A stretch of 64,000 nt of DNA, from the NCBI GenBank assembly GCA_964618075.1, contig CAZTZO010000006.1, positions 1 through 64,000 of the forward strand, read 5' to 3'. Under the pieces are notes generated by a model, which saw nothing but the letters and a program-made list of their open reading frames with translations, made no database searches and was not told where the DNA came from. Of this stretch, positions 8,993-18,506 are shown one piece after another. A program made the position numbers and the translations under genes. Origin of the DNA: CAYTMY01 sp964618075 (GTDB taxonomy: Bacteria > Bacillota > Clostridia > Eubacteriales > Anaerofustaceae). Numbering within the stretch: the stretch's first letter is position 1; each line of letters begins with the position of its first letter.

Positions 8993-9925
8993 ATGAATAA
9001 ATATCCTTTATCAAATGACCTTGCAGGATTGCCAACAATAACAGCCGAGCCATGGCTCCAAATCGGACAGGGCGAAACATTTCCTACTATGGAAGGTGCA
9101 GATTTTGACCGTGACGGAAATTTATTGGTCTGTCATAGGACAAAACCATGGACGGATATCGTTAAAATTTACCCTGATAAAAACTACGAAACATTTTACC
9201 ACAATGACAATGCCGTACTTATAGGTGTTGCAGTGCATAAGGACGGTCGTGTCTTTGCTGTTGATATTGATGTTGAAGGAGGCAGACTGCTTGAATTATC
9301 TGAAAGCGGAGAATATAAACGCGAATTATTCTCGGTTATCGGAAAACGCATTAAGCCAAATGATTTAGCGTTTGACAAAAAAGGAAACATATATATTTCC
9401 GATTTTATCGGAGACAGGAACAACCCGTCAGGCGGTATTTACCGAATTAATGCAGATAGCGATTATTGCACAATGGATATGATAGCAGGAGGTCTTGCAA
9501 GCCCGAACGGAGTTGCCTTCTCCCCTGATTTTAAATGGATATGGACAGGAGAAACAACAAGAAACTGTGTAACAAAAATCATGTTGGACGATGAAGGGAA
9601 TTTAAGCAAGCATTTTCTGGCAGAGACCGCGACATATCAATGTATAGGTTATGAAGTTGCGGATTCGACAAAGACAGATTCTTTAGGTAACGTTTATCAG
9701 GCAATTATGTACGGAGGCAGGATTCTTATACTAAATAATTCCGGAATACCGATTGCCAATGTTCTGCTCTCTGATAGAGAAGAAGGAAATTGTATGTATT
9801 CTCCGAATCTGGCAATACATCCCACCAAAAATGAAGGTTATATTGTAACATCGGGGACAAAAGGTGCATGGATCTATAAATTCAACACATTTGCACCTTC
9901 AATGCCCCTATATTCGCATATGTAA
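8993..9925 (+). CDS. SMP-30 / gluconolactonase / LRE-like protein
   Basis: Predicted six-bladed beta-propeller hydrolase acting on a sugar or hydroxy-acid lactone. Metal-site positions known for the family can be traced: Glu in MEGADFD near residue 34, Asn in KPNDLAFD, Asn in SPNGVAFSPD and Asp in TDSLGNVYQA. No signal peptide, so cytoplasmic. The length of 310 is typical. It lies 29 bp after the permease and 27 bp before the UGSC-like gene, so one transcript is likely and the lactone is probably an intermediate of whatever the permease imports. Confidence 0.75.
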   Translation: MNKYPLSNDLAGLPTITAEPWLQIGQGETFPTMEGADFDRDGNLLVCHRTKPWTDIVKIYPDKNYETFYHNDNAVLIGVAVHKDGRVFAVDIDVEGGRLLELSESGEYKRELFSVIGKRIKPNDLAFDKKGNIYISDFIGDRNNPSGGIYRINADSDYCTMDMIAGGLASPNGVAFSPDFKWIWTGETTRNCVTKIMLDDEGNLSKHFLAETATYQCIGYEVADSTKTDSLGNVYQAIMYGGRILILNNSGIPIANVLLSDREEGNCMYSPNLAIHPTKNEGYIVTSGTKGAWIYKFNTFAPSMPLYSHM

Positions 9926-9952
9926 ATCAACAAAAAGAAAGGCGGTCTTAAC

Positions 9953-11656
9953 ATGCAATACACAGTATTAAGCCCTTGGGCGGAAACCGACAACTCAAAC
10001 GCCTGCGCCCTTAACCCGAGGCTTACAACTCTCGACGGCAAAACAATAGGTATGTTTTCGCACTTCAAAGGACATTCGCCGTATATACTCAGAGAGATCG
10101 AAAAAGAATTAATAAAAAAATATCCGAATGCGAAATTTTCATATCTGCAATATCCTAAGGATACTCAGGAAATAATAAACGATAAAGAATTTCAGCCTGT
10201 ATTTAAAAAATGGCTGAGCGAAGTGGACGGCGTCATCGGGGCATACGGCGACGCAGGCTCGTGCGCAATGTATCACGCCTTCAATAACGCATATGTTGAG
10301 CAGTGCGGGAAACCGACAGTAATGCTTACAAAGCATGATATACTTATGTCGGCTCAGTGCGGAGCCAGCGCAAGACACGTGCCTCACCTCAGATTCGTGT
10401 GCTGTTCGCTTCAGGATTTGTCGTTTGAAAAGGCACTCGACGATCCTCTTATAAACAATGTTATTCGTCCTGCTGTGCTTCCTTGTATCCAGGGACTCAT
10501 TGACGGTTTGACAAAGCCGCTTACAAAACAAGAGGCTCTTCTTCCCACAGATGAGGCAAGCAAATACTCAAAAGAAACCTACACAGGCACTTTAGATGAA
10601 ATCAACGCAAAATTCTATCAAATGGGATATACGAACGGTCAACCGATAATACCTCCCACAAAGGAAGCGGTGGATGAAATGCTTACTGGCACTGACCTTG
10701 ACAGAAATACCGTTATTGCCGAATTACCTCCAATGCTGGGAAAAGCTACGGTTGAAAAGATAGCCATAAATGCCGTCATGGCAGGCTGTCTGCCGACATA
10801 CTTACCTGTTTTGATAGCAGCTGTAAAAGCAATGGACGATCCCAAAATACACCTTGTGGGCTGGACGTGCAGCGTTGCCGGATTTGCTCCGCTTTTAATG
10901 GTAAACGGTCCGATAAGAAAACAAATCGGTCTTAACTGCAACAACAACTTTATGACACCGTATTTCAAAGCGAACACAGCTATTGCCACAGCATTTGCTT
11001 ATATCGTTATGAATATTTCGGGAGTAAGACCGACTCATGAGGACAATGCGTATACGGGGCATGAGGGACGATTTGGAACGTGCTTCGGTGAGGACGAGGA
11101 AAACAGTCCGTGGGAAGCGTATCAAACAGAGCATGGTATAAACGCAAACGATTCCGCATTGACCTTGTGCTATTCTCACCACCGTCAGTATGTCGGAGGG
11201 GGAAAGGACTCTGCTGACGAGCTTAATAAAATGCTTCAGCTTGACGATATCGGAGCCTTCGATCCCGGATGCACATACGTCATATCGGCACAATGGGCAA
11301 AAATACTCAACGATTCGGGCATGAAAAGAAAAGACGTTGCCGTATATATCAGTGAATATGCGCGCAAGCTATTTGGTAATTCTCCCGTGCGCTGGATGAC
11401 GGACAATAATCATATGCCGAAGTATGTGCCTCTGCCAAACAAAGATCCTTCGGTATATTGCCGTAAATTCTGGTCTACCGATCATCTTCAGATATTTGTC
11501 GCAGGCGCATCGGAAAGCGCAAGGTGCCTGGCTTTGGCAGGCGGCGGAGATCATGGTGGGCCCGCATGCGTAAAAATAGATTTACCGAAAAACTGGGACG
11601 CGCTTATAAAAAAATACTCGCCGCAGGCAAAACTCCCCGACTATATAGATTATTAA
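9953..11656 (+). CDS. UGSC-like protein with large conserved C-terminal domain
   Basis: A 567-residue two-part protein. Residues 1-200 resemble the UGSC family, named for a Sec-Gly-Ser-Cys redox motif. The motif here is GDAGSC (Ala101, Cys104), with an ordinary GCA alanine codon where the family carries Sec or Cys. Residues about 210-567 match a domain often fused or encoded next to UGSC proteins, with PPTKEAVDEML, ATVEKIAINAVMAGC, VNGPIRKQIG and GEDEENSPW; its chemistry is not known to me. Last gene of the permease-lactonase unit, followed by a strong terminator. The function is not assigned; a role in breakdown of the imported acid is inferred from context. Confidence 0.55.
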   Translation: MQYTVLSPWAETDNSNACALNPRLTTLDGKTIGMFSHFKGHSPYILREIEKELIKKYPNAKFSYLQYPKDTQEIINDKEFQPVFKKWLSEVDGVIGAYGDAGSCAMYHAFNNAYVEQCGKPTVMLTKHDILMSAQCGASARHVPHLRFVCCSLQDLSFEKALDDPLINNVIRPAVLPCIQGLIDGLTKPLTKQEALLPTDEASKYSKETYTGTLDEINAKFYQMGYTNGQPIIPPTKEAVDEMLTGTDLDRNTVIAELPPMLGKATVEKIAINAVMAGCLPTYLPVLIAAVKAMDDPKIHLVGWTCSVAGFAPLLMVNGPIRKQIGLNCNNNFMTPYFKANTAIATAFAYIVMNISGVRPTHEDNAYTGHEGRFGTCFGEDEENSPWEAYQTEHGINANDSALTLCYSHHRQYVGGGKDSADELNKMLQLDDIGAFDPGCTYVISAQWAKILNDSGMKRKDVAVYISEYARKLFGNSPVRWMTDNNHMPKYVPLPNKDPSVYCRKFWSTDHLQIFVAGASESARCLALAGGGDHGGPACVKIDLPKNWDALIKKYSPQAKLPDYIDY

Positions 11657-11683
11657 GTTATTAAGAAAATTAAATTTGCAAAT

Positions 11684-11738
11684 AAAGGCAACGGTCAATG
11701 TTCTCGTTTGAAGATTGACCGTTGTCTTTTGTTTTTTT
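11684..11738 (+). terminator. Terminator of the permease-lactonase-UGSC unit
   Basis: A 16-bp stem (AAAGGCAACGGTCAAT / ATTGACCGTTGTCTTT, one G-T pair), 14-base loop, then TTTGTTTTTTT-type tail. Confidence 0.9.
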
Positions 11739-11809
11739 CATTATGTGGCTATTCATAGCAAACTTTGTCACATTATTGCTTTATCCTGATAAATGAATCG
11801 AATTACTTA

Positions 11810-11838
11810 TTGACTTTTTATGCGTTGTTTCGTATAAT
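11810..11838 (+). promoter_or_regulatory. Promoter of glyA
   Basis: TTGACT, 17-bp spacer, TATAAT: near-consensus sigma-A promoter about 100 bp before glyA. The leader after it has a weak GGCT/AGCC stem but no riboswitch I recognise. Confidence 0.8.
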
Positions 11839-11939
11839 CTTTAATTGTAGCTTTGTGCAATAAACGCTAAAAAAGGCTATCTTTCGGTTTGATAATTCTT
11901 AAGCCGTTATTTTTATAAATTTAAGGAGACCGCTGTTTT

Positions 11940-13181
11940 ATGTATTCATTTGACGAAGTAAAGTCCTTCGATCCCGATGTAGCCAAAGCTATGTCTAAAG
12001 AAATAGATAGGCAGAAAGCACAGGTTGAACTAATCGCCTCGGAAAATCTTGTCAGCAAAGCCGTAATGGCTGCTATGGGAAGTCCTCTGACAAACAAATA
12101 CGCAGAGGGTTATCCGTCAAAGAGATATTACGGGGGATGCGAATACGTGGATATTGTTGAAAATCTTGCAATAGACAGAGCAAAAAAGGTTTTCGGCTGC
12201 GAATATGCAAACGTTCAGCCGCATTCCGGCGTACAAGCGAACATGGCAGCATTTTTTGCGGTGTTAAAGCCCGGCGACGGTATCGTCGGAATGAGCCTTG
12301 CCAACGGCGGACATCTCAGTCACGGAAGCCCCGTAAATATGTCGGGCAAATACTTCAAGGTCGATTCATACGGGGTAAACGAACAGGGCGTAATTGATTA
12401 TAATCAACTCGAGGATATAGTCACAAGGACAAAACCGAAAATGCTTATTGCCGGAGCAAGCGCATATCCGAGAAAAATAGATTTTAAAAATTTTCGTGTT
12501 ATAGCTGATAAGGTAGGCGCAATCCTTATGGTGGATATCGCTCATATAGCGGGACTTGTTGCCGCAGGCTGTCATGAAAGCCCCATTCCCTACGCTCATG
12601 TTACCACTACCACCACTCACAAGACCTTAAGAGGTCCGAGAGGCGGAATGATACTCTCCAGCGATGAATTCAACGACAAAGTCAATTTTAATAAGGCAAT
12701 TTTTCCCGGCATTCAGGGTGGCCCGCTTATGCATGTTATCGCCGCAAAAGCTGTTTGTCTGAAAGAAGCGATGCAGCCTGAATTTAAGGTTTATCAGCAG
12801 CAGGTAGTCAAGAACGCAAGTGCTTTAGCCGACGCTGTAATGAAAAGAGGTTTTAACGTGGTTTCCAACGGCACGGACAACCATTTAGTGCTTATAGACC
12901 TGAAGAATAAAGATATAACAGGTAAGCAAGCGGAAAAGATACTCGGTCTTGCAAATATAACCTGCAATAAAAATGCGGTTCCGAACGACCAGCAGCCCGC
13001 GAATATCACTGGAGGAATAAGGCTCGGCACACCCTGCGTTACCTCAAGAGGCATGGTTGAGTCCGATATGGATATAATAGCCGAGGGTATATCGCTGATG
13101 ATAGAGGATCCTCAGAAAAACGAACAGAAAGTTAAGGGTATGATAAAGGAGCTTACAGATAAGTATCCCTTAAATTATTGA
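11940..13181 (+). CDS. glyA: Serine hydroxymethyltransferase
   Basis: PLP enzyme interconverting serine plus tetrahydrofolate with glycine plus methylene-tetrahydrofolate, the main one-carbon source. The length of 413 is typical. The PLP lysine lies in the diagnostic TTTTHKTLRGPRGG, the N-terminal signature IASENLVSKAVMAAMGS is present, and the YPSKRYYGGCEYVD segment is intact. AAGGAG lies about 11 bp before the ATG, a slightly long spacing. Transcribed alone from a near-consensus promoter and closed by a hairpin shared with the convergent ABC exporter. Confidence 0.97.
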   Translation: MYSFDEVKSFDPDVAKAMSKEIDRQKAQVELIASENLVSKAVMAAMGSPLTNKYAEGYPSKRYYGGCEYVDIVENLAIDRAKKVFGCEYANVQPHSGVQANMAAFFAVLKPGDGIVGMSLANGGHLSHGSPVNMSGKYFKVDSYGVNEQGVIDYNQLEDIVTRTKPKMLIAGASAYPRKIDFKNFRVIADKVGAILMVDIAHIAGLVAAGCHESPIPYAHVTTTTTHKTLRGPRGGMILSSDEFNDKVNFNKAIFPGIQGGPLMHVIAAKAVCLKEAMQPEFKVYQQQVVKNASALADAVMKRGFNVVSNGTDNHLVLIDLKNKDITGKQAEKILGLANITCNKNAVPNDQQPANITGGIRLGTPCVTSRGMVESDMDIIAEGISLMIEDPQKNEQKVKGMIKELTDKYPLNY

Positions 13182-13190
13182 TTGATATTA

Positions 13191-13238
13191 ATAAGGGCAC
13201 AGTGTTTTGTTCTAAAGCGCTGTGCCCTTATCTTTTTA
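13191..13238. terminator. Terminator between glyA and the ABC exporter
   Basis: Inverted repeat ATAAGGGCACAG / CTGTGCCCTTAT with a TCTTTTTAT tail on the plus strand. It also lies just past the stop of the convergent permease gene. Confidence 0.85.
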
Positions 13239-13243
13239 TATTA

Positions 13244-16240
13244 TTATTCGTTTGCCTTCATGGATTCCACCATGTCTATTTTTTTGATTTTCTTAAGCAT
13301 TATTATATCCACTACAGCCGTTGTAAACGCTGTCACCCCCGCAGCGTATATATAGCTTTGGAAATATATCGATCTGCCGAACATAAGAGCGTCTACTTCT
13401 GCTGTTCTTACTACAAAGGAATGCAGCCATATACCTAAGACGAAGCCGAATAATATCCCTATTGCGCTTAGAATATTTATCTCTCTGTAGATATATGAAG
13501 CGACCTCCCTGTTATGGAAGCCGAGAACTTTTATCGTCGCAAGCTCCTTTGAACGCTCGCAAATATTGATATTCGTCAGGTTGTAAAGTACGATTACCGC
13601 AAGAGCTATGGCGGAAAATATCAGTACAAGCACAATATAGTCGATATTTTTCACAGTATTTGAAAAGCTCTCCTTTATAGACTGAGAGAATTGTAAAAGA
13701 AGGATATTGTCACTTTTAAGAAGCTCAGCAGAAACCTCGTTTCTGACTTCTTCACTCTCGTCGTTAAGGGTGGCTAGCACAAGAGTATAATCCGGCTCTT
13801 TTTGAAATACTTCCTCGTAGGTTGTCTGACTTATAAACACATACGCCGTAACGTAGTTCTCCATAATATCAGTCACACATAATTCATACGTTTTCCCATC
13901 GGAGTCCTTTATTGTGACGCTATCGCCTACCTTAACGCCCAATGTTTCGCACATTTTTTCTGTCATTACCACGCTGTTGTCATTAAAGGAGATCTCCTTC
14001 TTTGTCTTACGCACGCGCATATTTATCATTTCGTTCATTTCCTGCGTATTCTTTGGCGTATAGAGTGTTGCGGAAATGCTGTCGCGCTCATTCTCCACGC
14101 TTACGGATTCATAATGAACGGGTGCGTAATTAATAATATACTGTGAATCGTTCAGATACGAATTGATAAGCTCATCGCTCTCATATGCTGCGTCCTCCTT
14201 TAGGTAAACAGACATATTATAATTATAAATATCATTAAATTGTATATTAACTATATCCCCAATGGAATCTCTGAGTCCAAAGCCCGTAAGCAGCAGTCCG
14301 CAGCAGCCGGCTATACCGAATACCGTCATGTAGAAACGCTTTTTATAGCGGAAAATATTTCTGGCGGTAACCTTCGCCGTAAAGCTAAGCTTCTTCCATA
14401 TGAAGCCTATCTTCTCAAGGAATATTCTCTTACCTGCCTTAGGTGCTTTCGGAAGCATAAGAGTAGAGGGCTTCTCCTTTAACTGACTTAAACAAGCAAG
14501 CAAGGTCGCTACCGTAGTACAGGCTATTGCTATTACGGAAATTATAATCGCATAATCCCAGCGAAACAACGTGATCGTTTTCGGCAAGGAATACGTCATC
14601 GTATAAGCGTTGGCAATTATTGCGGGTAGGGTTTTAAAGCCCAGCGTTATACCTATTACTGAGCCCAATATACTTGCAAGGGCGCTGTAACCGATGTAGT
14701 ACAACAATATCAAGTTATCCGAATAGCCCAAAGCCTTCAGTGTGCCAATCTGAACGCGCTCCTCTTCCACCATACGCGTCATAGTCGTAAGAGCAACGAG
14801 TGCTGCAACAAAGAAAAAGAATATCGGGAATACCTTTGCTATGGCTCCAACCTTTTCGGAATTGCTCTTGTAGCTGGTGAAGCTCACTGTATCCGAACGA
14901 TCAAAGAAATACCATTCAGGCGTTTTAATCTCATCTATTTCTTTTTGTGCCTCATCTATCTTTACCTTGGCGTCTGCAAGGGTGTTGTAGGCTTGTTCTT
15001 TTCCTGATTCGTACTCGTTCTGTGCCTGCGACAGAGTTGAAGAATAGCTTGCCGCCTGAGCTTCTCCCGAAGCAAGAGAAACCCACCCCGACTGAATACT
15101 CTGTCTCTGTGTATTTATGCCTGCTACAGCAGCAGCCTCCTGAGCGGCTATAGCTGCAAGCTGTGTGTTGTATTGGTCTTGGCTTAAAAGTCCTGCGCTG
15201 TATGCCGCAAGCGCGTCCGAACGTGCCTGAGCAATCTTATCCTTAATATCGGTTTCGTAAGCGGACAACGATTCTTCCGCTTGAATCAAAGCTGCACGAT
15301 TGGATTCGATCTGTGCATACGCTTCATTGAGTTGTGAATATCCGCTGTCAATTTCGCTCTTTGCTTCCGAGAGCTCTGCGTTAGTATCTGATAGCGCCGT
15401 ATTATACTCGTTTCGCGCTTTATCCAGCTCTGCCGTCGCTTTATCGACTATTTCCTGTCTTCTTTGTATACAGCGGGTAATTGAGAAGTCGTTCATGTTG
15501 TCAGATGCGCTGTCGACTAAGCTTTTATATTCGTCACTAAAGGTGTCTAAATCTGACGAACCGTTTAAGGTAACGTATGCGTCGGTATAAACTTCAAGAT
15601 TGTAACACTCCGGCAATACGTACATAATAAGTGAAACACGCCCTGTTCCAACGGTACTCGGTTCGCTTTCTATCGACATATAATAAGGAGTTCTGGCTAT
15701 TCCGACAACGGTCAGCTCGTTAAAATTATATGTTTCTGAGAGCTTGTCGTAATCCTTATTTTCCGGTGAAAGAACGAAAACATCACCGAGACTATATGAT
15801 TTCGTATATTCATTCGGACATATCAAAACACATTCGCTTGTGTTTTGAGCAAGCCTTCCCTCAGTGAGTACAAAGCCATTGAGCAAACCGTCTGTTCCGT
15901 TCTTATCAAGTGGAACTCCGTAAATTCTGGTAACATAGCTGCCGTCACCGCGCATCATTTCAATATCGGTGCAATAACAGCCCATGACCTTATCGACCGA
16001 TTCGAGATTAGATAGGGCATTAATGTCGTTTTCGGTGATCCCGTATGAGCCTTTGATATCGAGATCGAACATATTATTGTCGTCATAATACTTATCCGCT
16101 GTGTATTGCATATCAGGCGTCGTAGCAAGCAATCCCGCCAAAAAACCCGTTCCTACAGCGACAATAGCCAATATGGAGATAAACCTTGCCATTGTTGAGC
16201 GCACACCGCGCCACAGCATTTTTGAATAGGTCTTGTTCAT
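13244..16240 (-). CDS. FtsX-like ABC permease with long coiled coil
   Basis: Membrane subunit of a MacB/LolC-type ABC exporter or mechanotransmission system. One N-terminal membrane helix (about 18-40), an extracytoplasmic domain, a long Ala/Glu/Gln/Ser-rich coiled coil (about 265-440), then a first FtsX domain (three to four helices, about 470-610), a helix near 640-660, a second extracytoplasmic domain and a second FtsX domain (about 870-990). The long coiled coil between the periplasm-type domain and the helices resembles large Firmicute permeases that work with a separate ATPase. The ATPase gene lies 4 bp upstream on the same strand, so the two are translated as a unit. The substrate is unknown. 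Confidence 0.85.
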   Translation of the reverse strand: MNKTYSKMLWRGVRSTMARFISILAIVAVGTGFLAGLLATTPDMQYTADKYYDDNNMFDLDIKGSYGITENDINALSNLESVDKVMGCYCTDIEMMRGDGSYVTRIYGVPLDKNGTDGLLNGFVLTEGRLAQNTSECVLICPNEYTKSYSLGDVFVLSPENKDYDKLSETYNFNELTVVGIARTPYYMSIESEPSTVGTGRVSLIMYVLPECYNLEVYTDAYVTLNGSSDLDTFSDEYKSLVDSASDNMNDFSITRCIQRRQEIVDKATAELDKARNEYNTALSDTNAELSEAKSEIDSGYSQLNEAYAQIESNRAALIQAEESLSAYETDIKDKIAQARSDALAAYSAGLLSQDQYNTQLAAIAAQEAAAVAGINTQRQSIQSGWVSLASGEAQAASYSSTLSQAQNEYESGKEQAYNTLADAKVKIDEAQKEIDEIKTPEWYFFDRSDTVSFTSYKSNSEKVGAIAKVFPIFFFFVAALVALTTMTRMVEEERVQIGTLKALGYSDNLILLYYIGYSALASILGSVIGITLGFKTLPAIIANAYTMTYSLPKTITLFRWDYAIIISVIAIACTTVATLLACLSQLKEKPSTLMLPKAPKAGKRIFLEKIGFIWKKLSFTAKVTARNIFRYKKRFYMTVFGIAGCCGLLLTGFGLRDSIGDIVNIQFNDIYNYNMSVYLKEDAAYESDELINSYLNDSQYIINYAPVHYESVSVENERDSISATLYTPKNTQEMNEMINMRVRKTKKEISFNDNSVVMTEKMCETLGVKVGDSVTIKDSDGKTYELCVTDIMENYVTAYVFISQTTYEEVFQKEPDYTLVLATLNDESEEVRNEVSAELLKSDNILLLQFSQSIKESFSNTVKNIDYIVLVLIFSAIALAVIVLYNLTNINICERSKELATIKVLGFHNREVASYIYREINILSAIGILFGFVLGIWLHSFVVRTAEVDALMFGRSIYFQSYIYAAGVTAFTTAVVDIIMLKKIKKIDMVESMKANE

Positions 16241-16244
16241 ATAT

Positions 16245-16946
16245 TCACCATTCTATTTCCGATACGTCAATAGGATTTTCGTTTATTTCAACACTGTTTA
16301 CTTTACCGTTTTTCACACGTATAACCCTGTCCGCCATCTGTGTTATGGCACTATTGTGCGTTATAACGATGACAGTTTTTTGCGTGTTTTTGCAAATATC
16401 CCACAATAGCTTGAGAATCGTTTTACCCGTATTATAATCCAAAGCGCCTGTAGGCTCGTCACACAATAGTATTTTCGGGTTTTTTGCAATGGCACGCGCT
16501 ATGGATACTCTCTGCTGCTCTCCTCCGGATAGCTGAGCGGGAAAATTATCGCGCCTTTCAGATAATTCGACCTGTTTAAGAGTTTCTTCTGCATCCAAAG
16601 GTTCCTTGCATATTTCCGATGCCAGTTCGACATTTTCGAGGGCGGTCAGATTCTGTACAAGGTTATAAAACTGAAACACGAATCCGACGTCATAGCGCCT
16701 GTAATCGGTAAGCTGACGTGCGTTAAAGGAGCTGATCTTTTTATTATCAAGGTATATCTCACCCTCATCGCAGGTGTCCATTCCACCCAGTATATTAAGC
16801 AGCGTCGTTTTGCCTGCTCCGCTGGGACCGACGACTACGCAAAACTCACCTTTTTTTACGGAAAATGAAAGATGGTCTACTGCCGCGATAGTATGCTCGC
16901 CCATATGATAATATTTACATACGTCATTGAAAACAATGTATTCCAT
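16245..16946 (-). CDS. MacB/LolD-type ABC transporter ATPase
   Basis: Nucleotide-binding subunit that powers the FtsX-like permease. Walker A GPSGAGKTT, signature LSGGEQQR, Walker B ILLCDEPTGALD and the switch histidine in VIVITHN are all intact, so it should hydrolyse ATP. The DEPTGALD sequence and short length (about 233 aa) are typical of the LolD/MacB group. The start chosen is the ATG at 16946, which has GGAGGAG 5-11 bp upstream; an ATG 63 bp earlier would add 21 unusual polar residues without a ribosome site. Confidence 0.92.
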   Translation of the reverse strand: MEYIVFNDVCKYYHMGEHTIAAVDHLSFSVKKGEFCVVVGPSGAGKTTLLNILGGMDTCDEGEIYLDNKKISSFNARQLTDYRRYDVGFVFQFYNLVQNLTALENVELASEICKEPLDAEETLKQVELSERRDNFPAQLSGGEQQRVSIARAIAKNPKILLCDEPTGALDYNTGKTILKLLWDICKNTQKTVIVITHNSAITQMADRVIRVKNGKVNSVEINENPIDVSEIEW

Positions 16947-17100
16947 TGTATTCTCCTCCTTTTTCGTTATAACGTCATTATATCGACTTGAGTATTTATT
17001 ATTTAACAAATCAACTATACTAAAATCTAATTATATAATACAATAAAAATACGCAATTTCATAGATAGAACAAGACTTTTATATACTCTTACGAGATATT

Positions 17101-17856
17101 TTAAGTCTCACTCATCAGAAGCGAGAATTCCGAGCTCATCTTATTATACAATAAAGACGCCTCATTGTCGTGTGCTTTGACGACCTTCATGATATCATCA
17201 AAATCATCATTGAGCATATCACATATTTCAACAGACAATTCACCATTATCCTTCATAGCATTGATTATACTCAAGGTTTTTGTTTTGTCGTACTCTCCCT
17301 TATACGAGCGCTTGTTGATAAGCGCGCTTGCAATATCCGCAACCGCAGCTATTTTTTCACAAGCTGTCATTTCATCCCCTTTTAGACCGTTCGGATAACC
17401 CTTGCCGTTTATTTTTTCATGATGATTGGAGGCAATAAGACAAACGTGCTTATCCGCTAAAGGTGAAAGTATCTCGCGAGTATATGTGACGTGCTTTTTC
17501 ATCAGCTCCATTTCCTCATATGTAAGCGAGCCCTGCTTCTCGATAAGCGTATAGGGTATGGCTATTTTACCTATATCATGAAGAAAACATGCAAGATACA
17601 GCTTATCTGTTTCTTCTTTGTCGATATTCATTCGTTTGGCTATTTCAGACGCTATAACCGAAACGTCTATCGTATGGGTAAGAGTAAAAACGCTGCGAAA
17701 TTCAATGGAATATACTAACATTTTGAGATACAGCATAGCGTCGTCTGCACTTATATCTATCGTTTCGAGCTTCTTTTCAATATCCGATTTATATGCTTTT
17801 GTGCGAATAGATTTGGAGGTATTAAATAAGCTCTGAGCTTTTTTTGAGATCGTCAA
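17101..17856 (-). CDS. HD-GYP domain protein (C-terminal half of a split tandem HD protein)
   Basis: HD-GYP phosphodiesterase module of the kind that degrades cyclic di-GMP or related dinucleotides. Metal and family motifs are intact: THTIDVS, LHDIGKIAIP, HHEKINGKGYP and AVADIASAL. The frame opens only with a TTG codon at 17856, inside the preceding HD gene and without a convincing ribosome site. The two frames overlap by 35 bp. Removing one A from the A7 run at 17839-17845 (minus strand) would join them into one protein of about 420 aa, the usual size of tandem HD/HD-GYP phosphohydrolases. It may therefore be made only as a fusion by slippage, be a frameshifted gene, or reflect a homopolymer error. 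Confidence 0.8.
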   Translation of the reverse strand: MTISKKAQSLFNTSKSIRTKAYKSDIEKKLETIDISADDAMLYLKMLVYSIEFRSVFTLTHTIDVSVIASEIAKRMNIDKEETDKLYLACFLHDIGKIAIPYTLIEKQGSLTYEEMELMKKHVTYTREILSPLADKHVCLIASNHHEKINGKGYPNGLKGDEMTACEKIAAVADIASALINKRSYKGEYDKTKTLSIINAMKDNGELSVEICDMLNDDFDDIMKVVKAHDNEASLLYNKMSSEFSLLMSET

Positions 17857-18364
17857 TCATTTTTATCGAAAACCTTGCCGGCGCCTGAGAATAAAGCATT
17901 TTAAAGGGTATTTCGTCATGATTGGTCAATAGTATGTCCGCCTTGTCCGCAAGGTGTATCAAACGGGCATATTCCTTGTAGTCCGACGTGACTAAATTTA
18001 ACTCTTCATCGTCTGTATGGTGGTATAAAATCGCCTGCGCTTTTTGTTTGAGCGGTGTTGTGTTTTTTAAAAAAACATAGCCGTAAGCGGCATGCTTCAT
18101 TACGTCCTTTGTCTCAAATACGACCATATTGTCTATTTCTTCGGTCTTGTATGCACCTATATCATGAAGAAGACTCAAAATGAAAATATCGTCATTATTT
18201 ATCTTACTATAATGCTCGGGCGAGGCGGCAATAATATCCTGAACAATAAAAGCTACGCGCTCTCCGTGGTCGATCAAACGGGGGTCTATATAGCTTAAAG
18301 CTCTGCTTACGATGTTGAGTATTTCGTTTTTTTGAGTAAGATGTATGTCATTTTCATTTATCAT
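17822..18364 (-). CDS. HD domain protein (N-terminal half of a split tandem HD protein)
   Basis: A 180-residue HD phosphohydrolase domain with conserved metal ligands: His in DHGERVAF, the HD pair in SLLHDIGAYKT, then His in MKHAAYGY and ILYHHTDD, and Asp in HLADKAD. GGAGA precedes the ATG by 6 bp. The protein ends KKSSELI just after the A7 run; with A6 it would continue as KKAQSLFN into the HD-GYP frame. The natural ancestor is therefore probably a single tandem protein. As written it is an isolated HD domain of unknown substrate. Its start is divergent from panT. Confidence 0.78.
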   Translation of the reverse strand: MINENDIHLTQKNEILNIVSRALSYIDPRLIDHGERVAFIVQDIIAASPEHYSKINNDDIFILSLLHDIGAYKTEEIDNMVVFETKDVMKHAAYGYVFLKNTTPLKQKAQAILYHHTDDEELNLVTSDYKEYARLIHLADKADILLTNHDEIPFKMLYSQAPARFSIKMIDDLKKSSELI

Positions 18365-18476
18365 AACAATTCTCCGTTAATGAATATCGGTGAATATATG
18401 TCTTTTTTTAATTATACATATATTTCAACTTCTTATGAACAAATATGTCAAAAATTAGTATTAAGAGGTATGTCTA

Positions 18477-18506
18477 TTGACAAATATACCGATATTAACA
18501 TATAAT
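18477..18506 (+). promoter_or_regulatory. Promoter of the panT-coaX-dus unit
   Basis: TTGACA, 18-bp spacer, TATAAT: consensus hexamers about 125 bp before panT. Confidence 0.8.

Noticed and set aside
11840..11939. Riboswitch in the glyA leader
   Set aside because: The leader is under 100 nt and does not show glycine, ZTP or tetrahydrofolate riboswitch core motifs; only a weak stem is present.
17101..18364. Two independent coupled HD genes
   Set aside because: The downstream frame has only a TTG without ribosome site, and the fused reading with A6 gives a normal tandem protein, so independence is the less likely reading, although both frames are listed as they stand.
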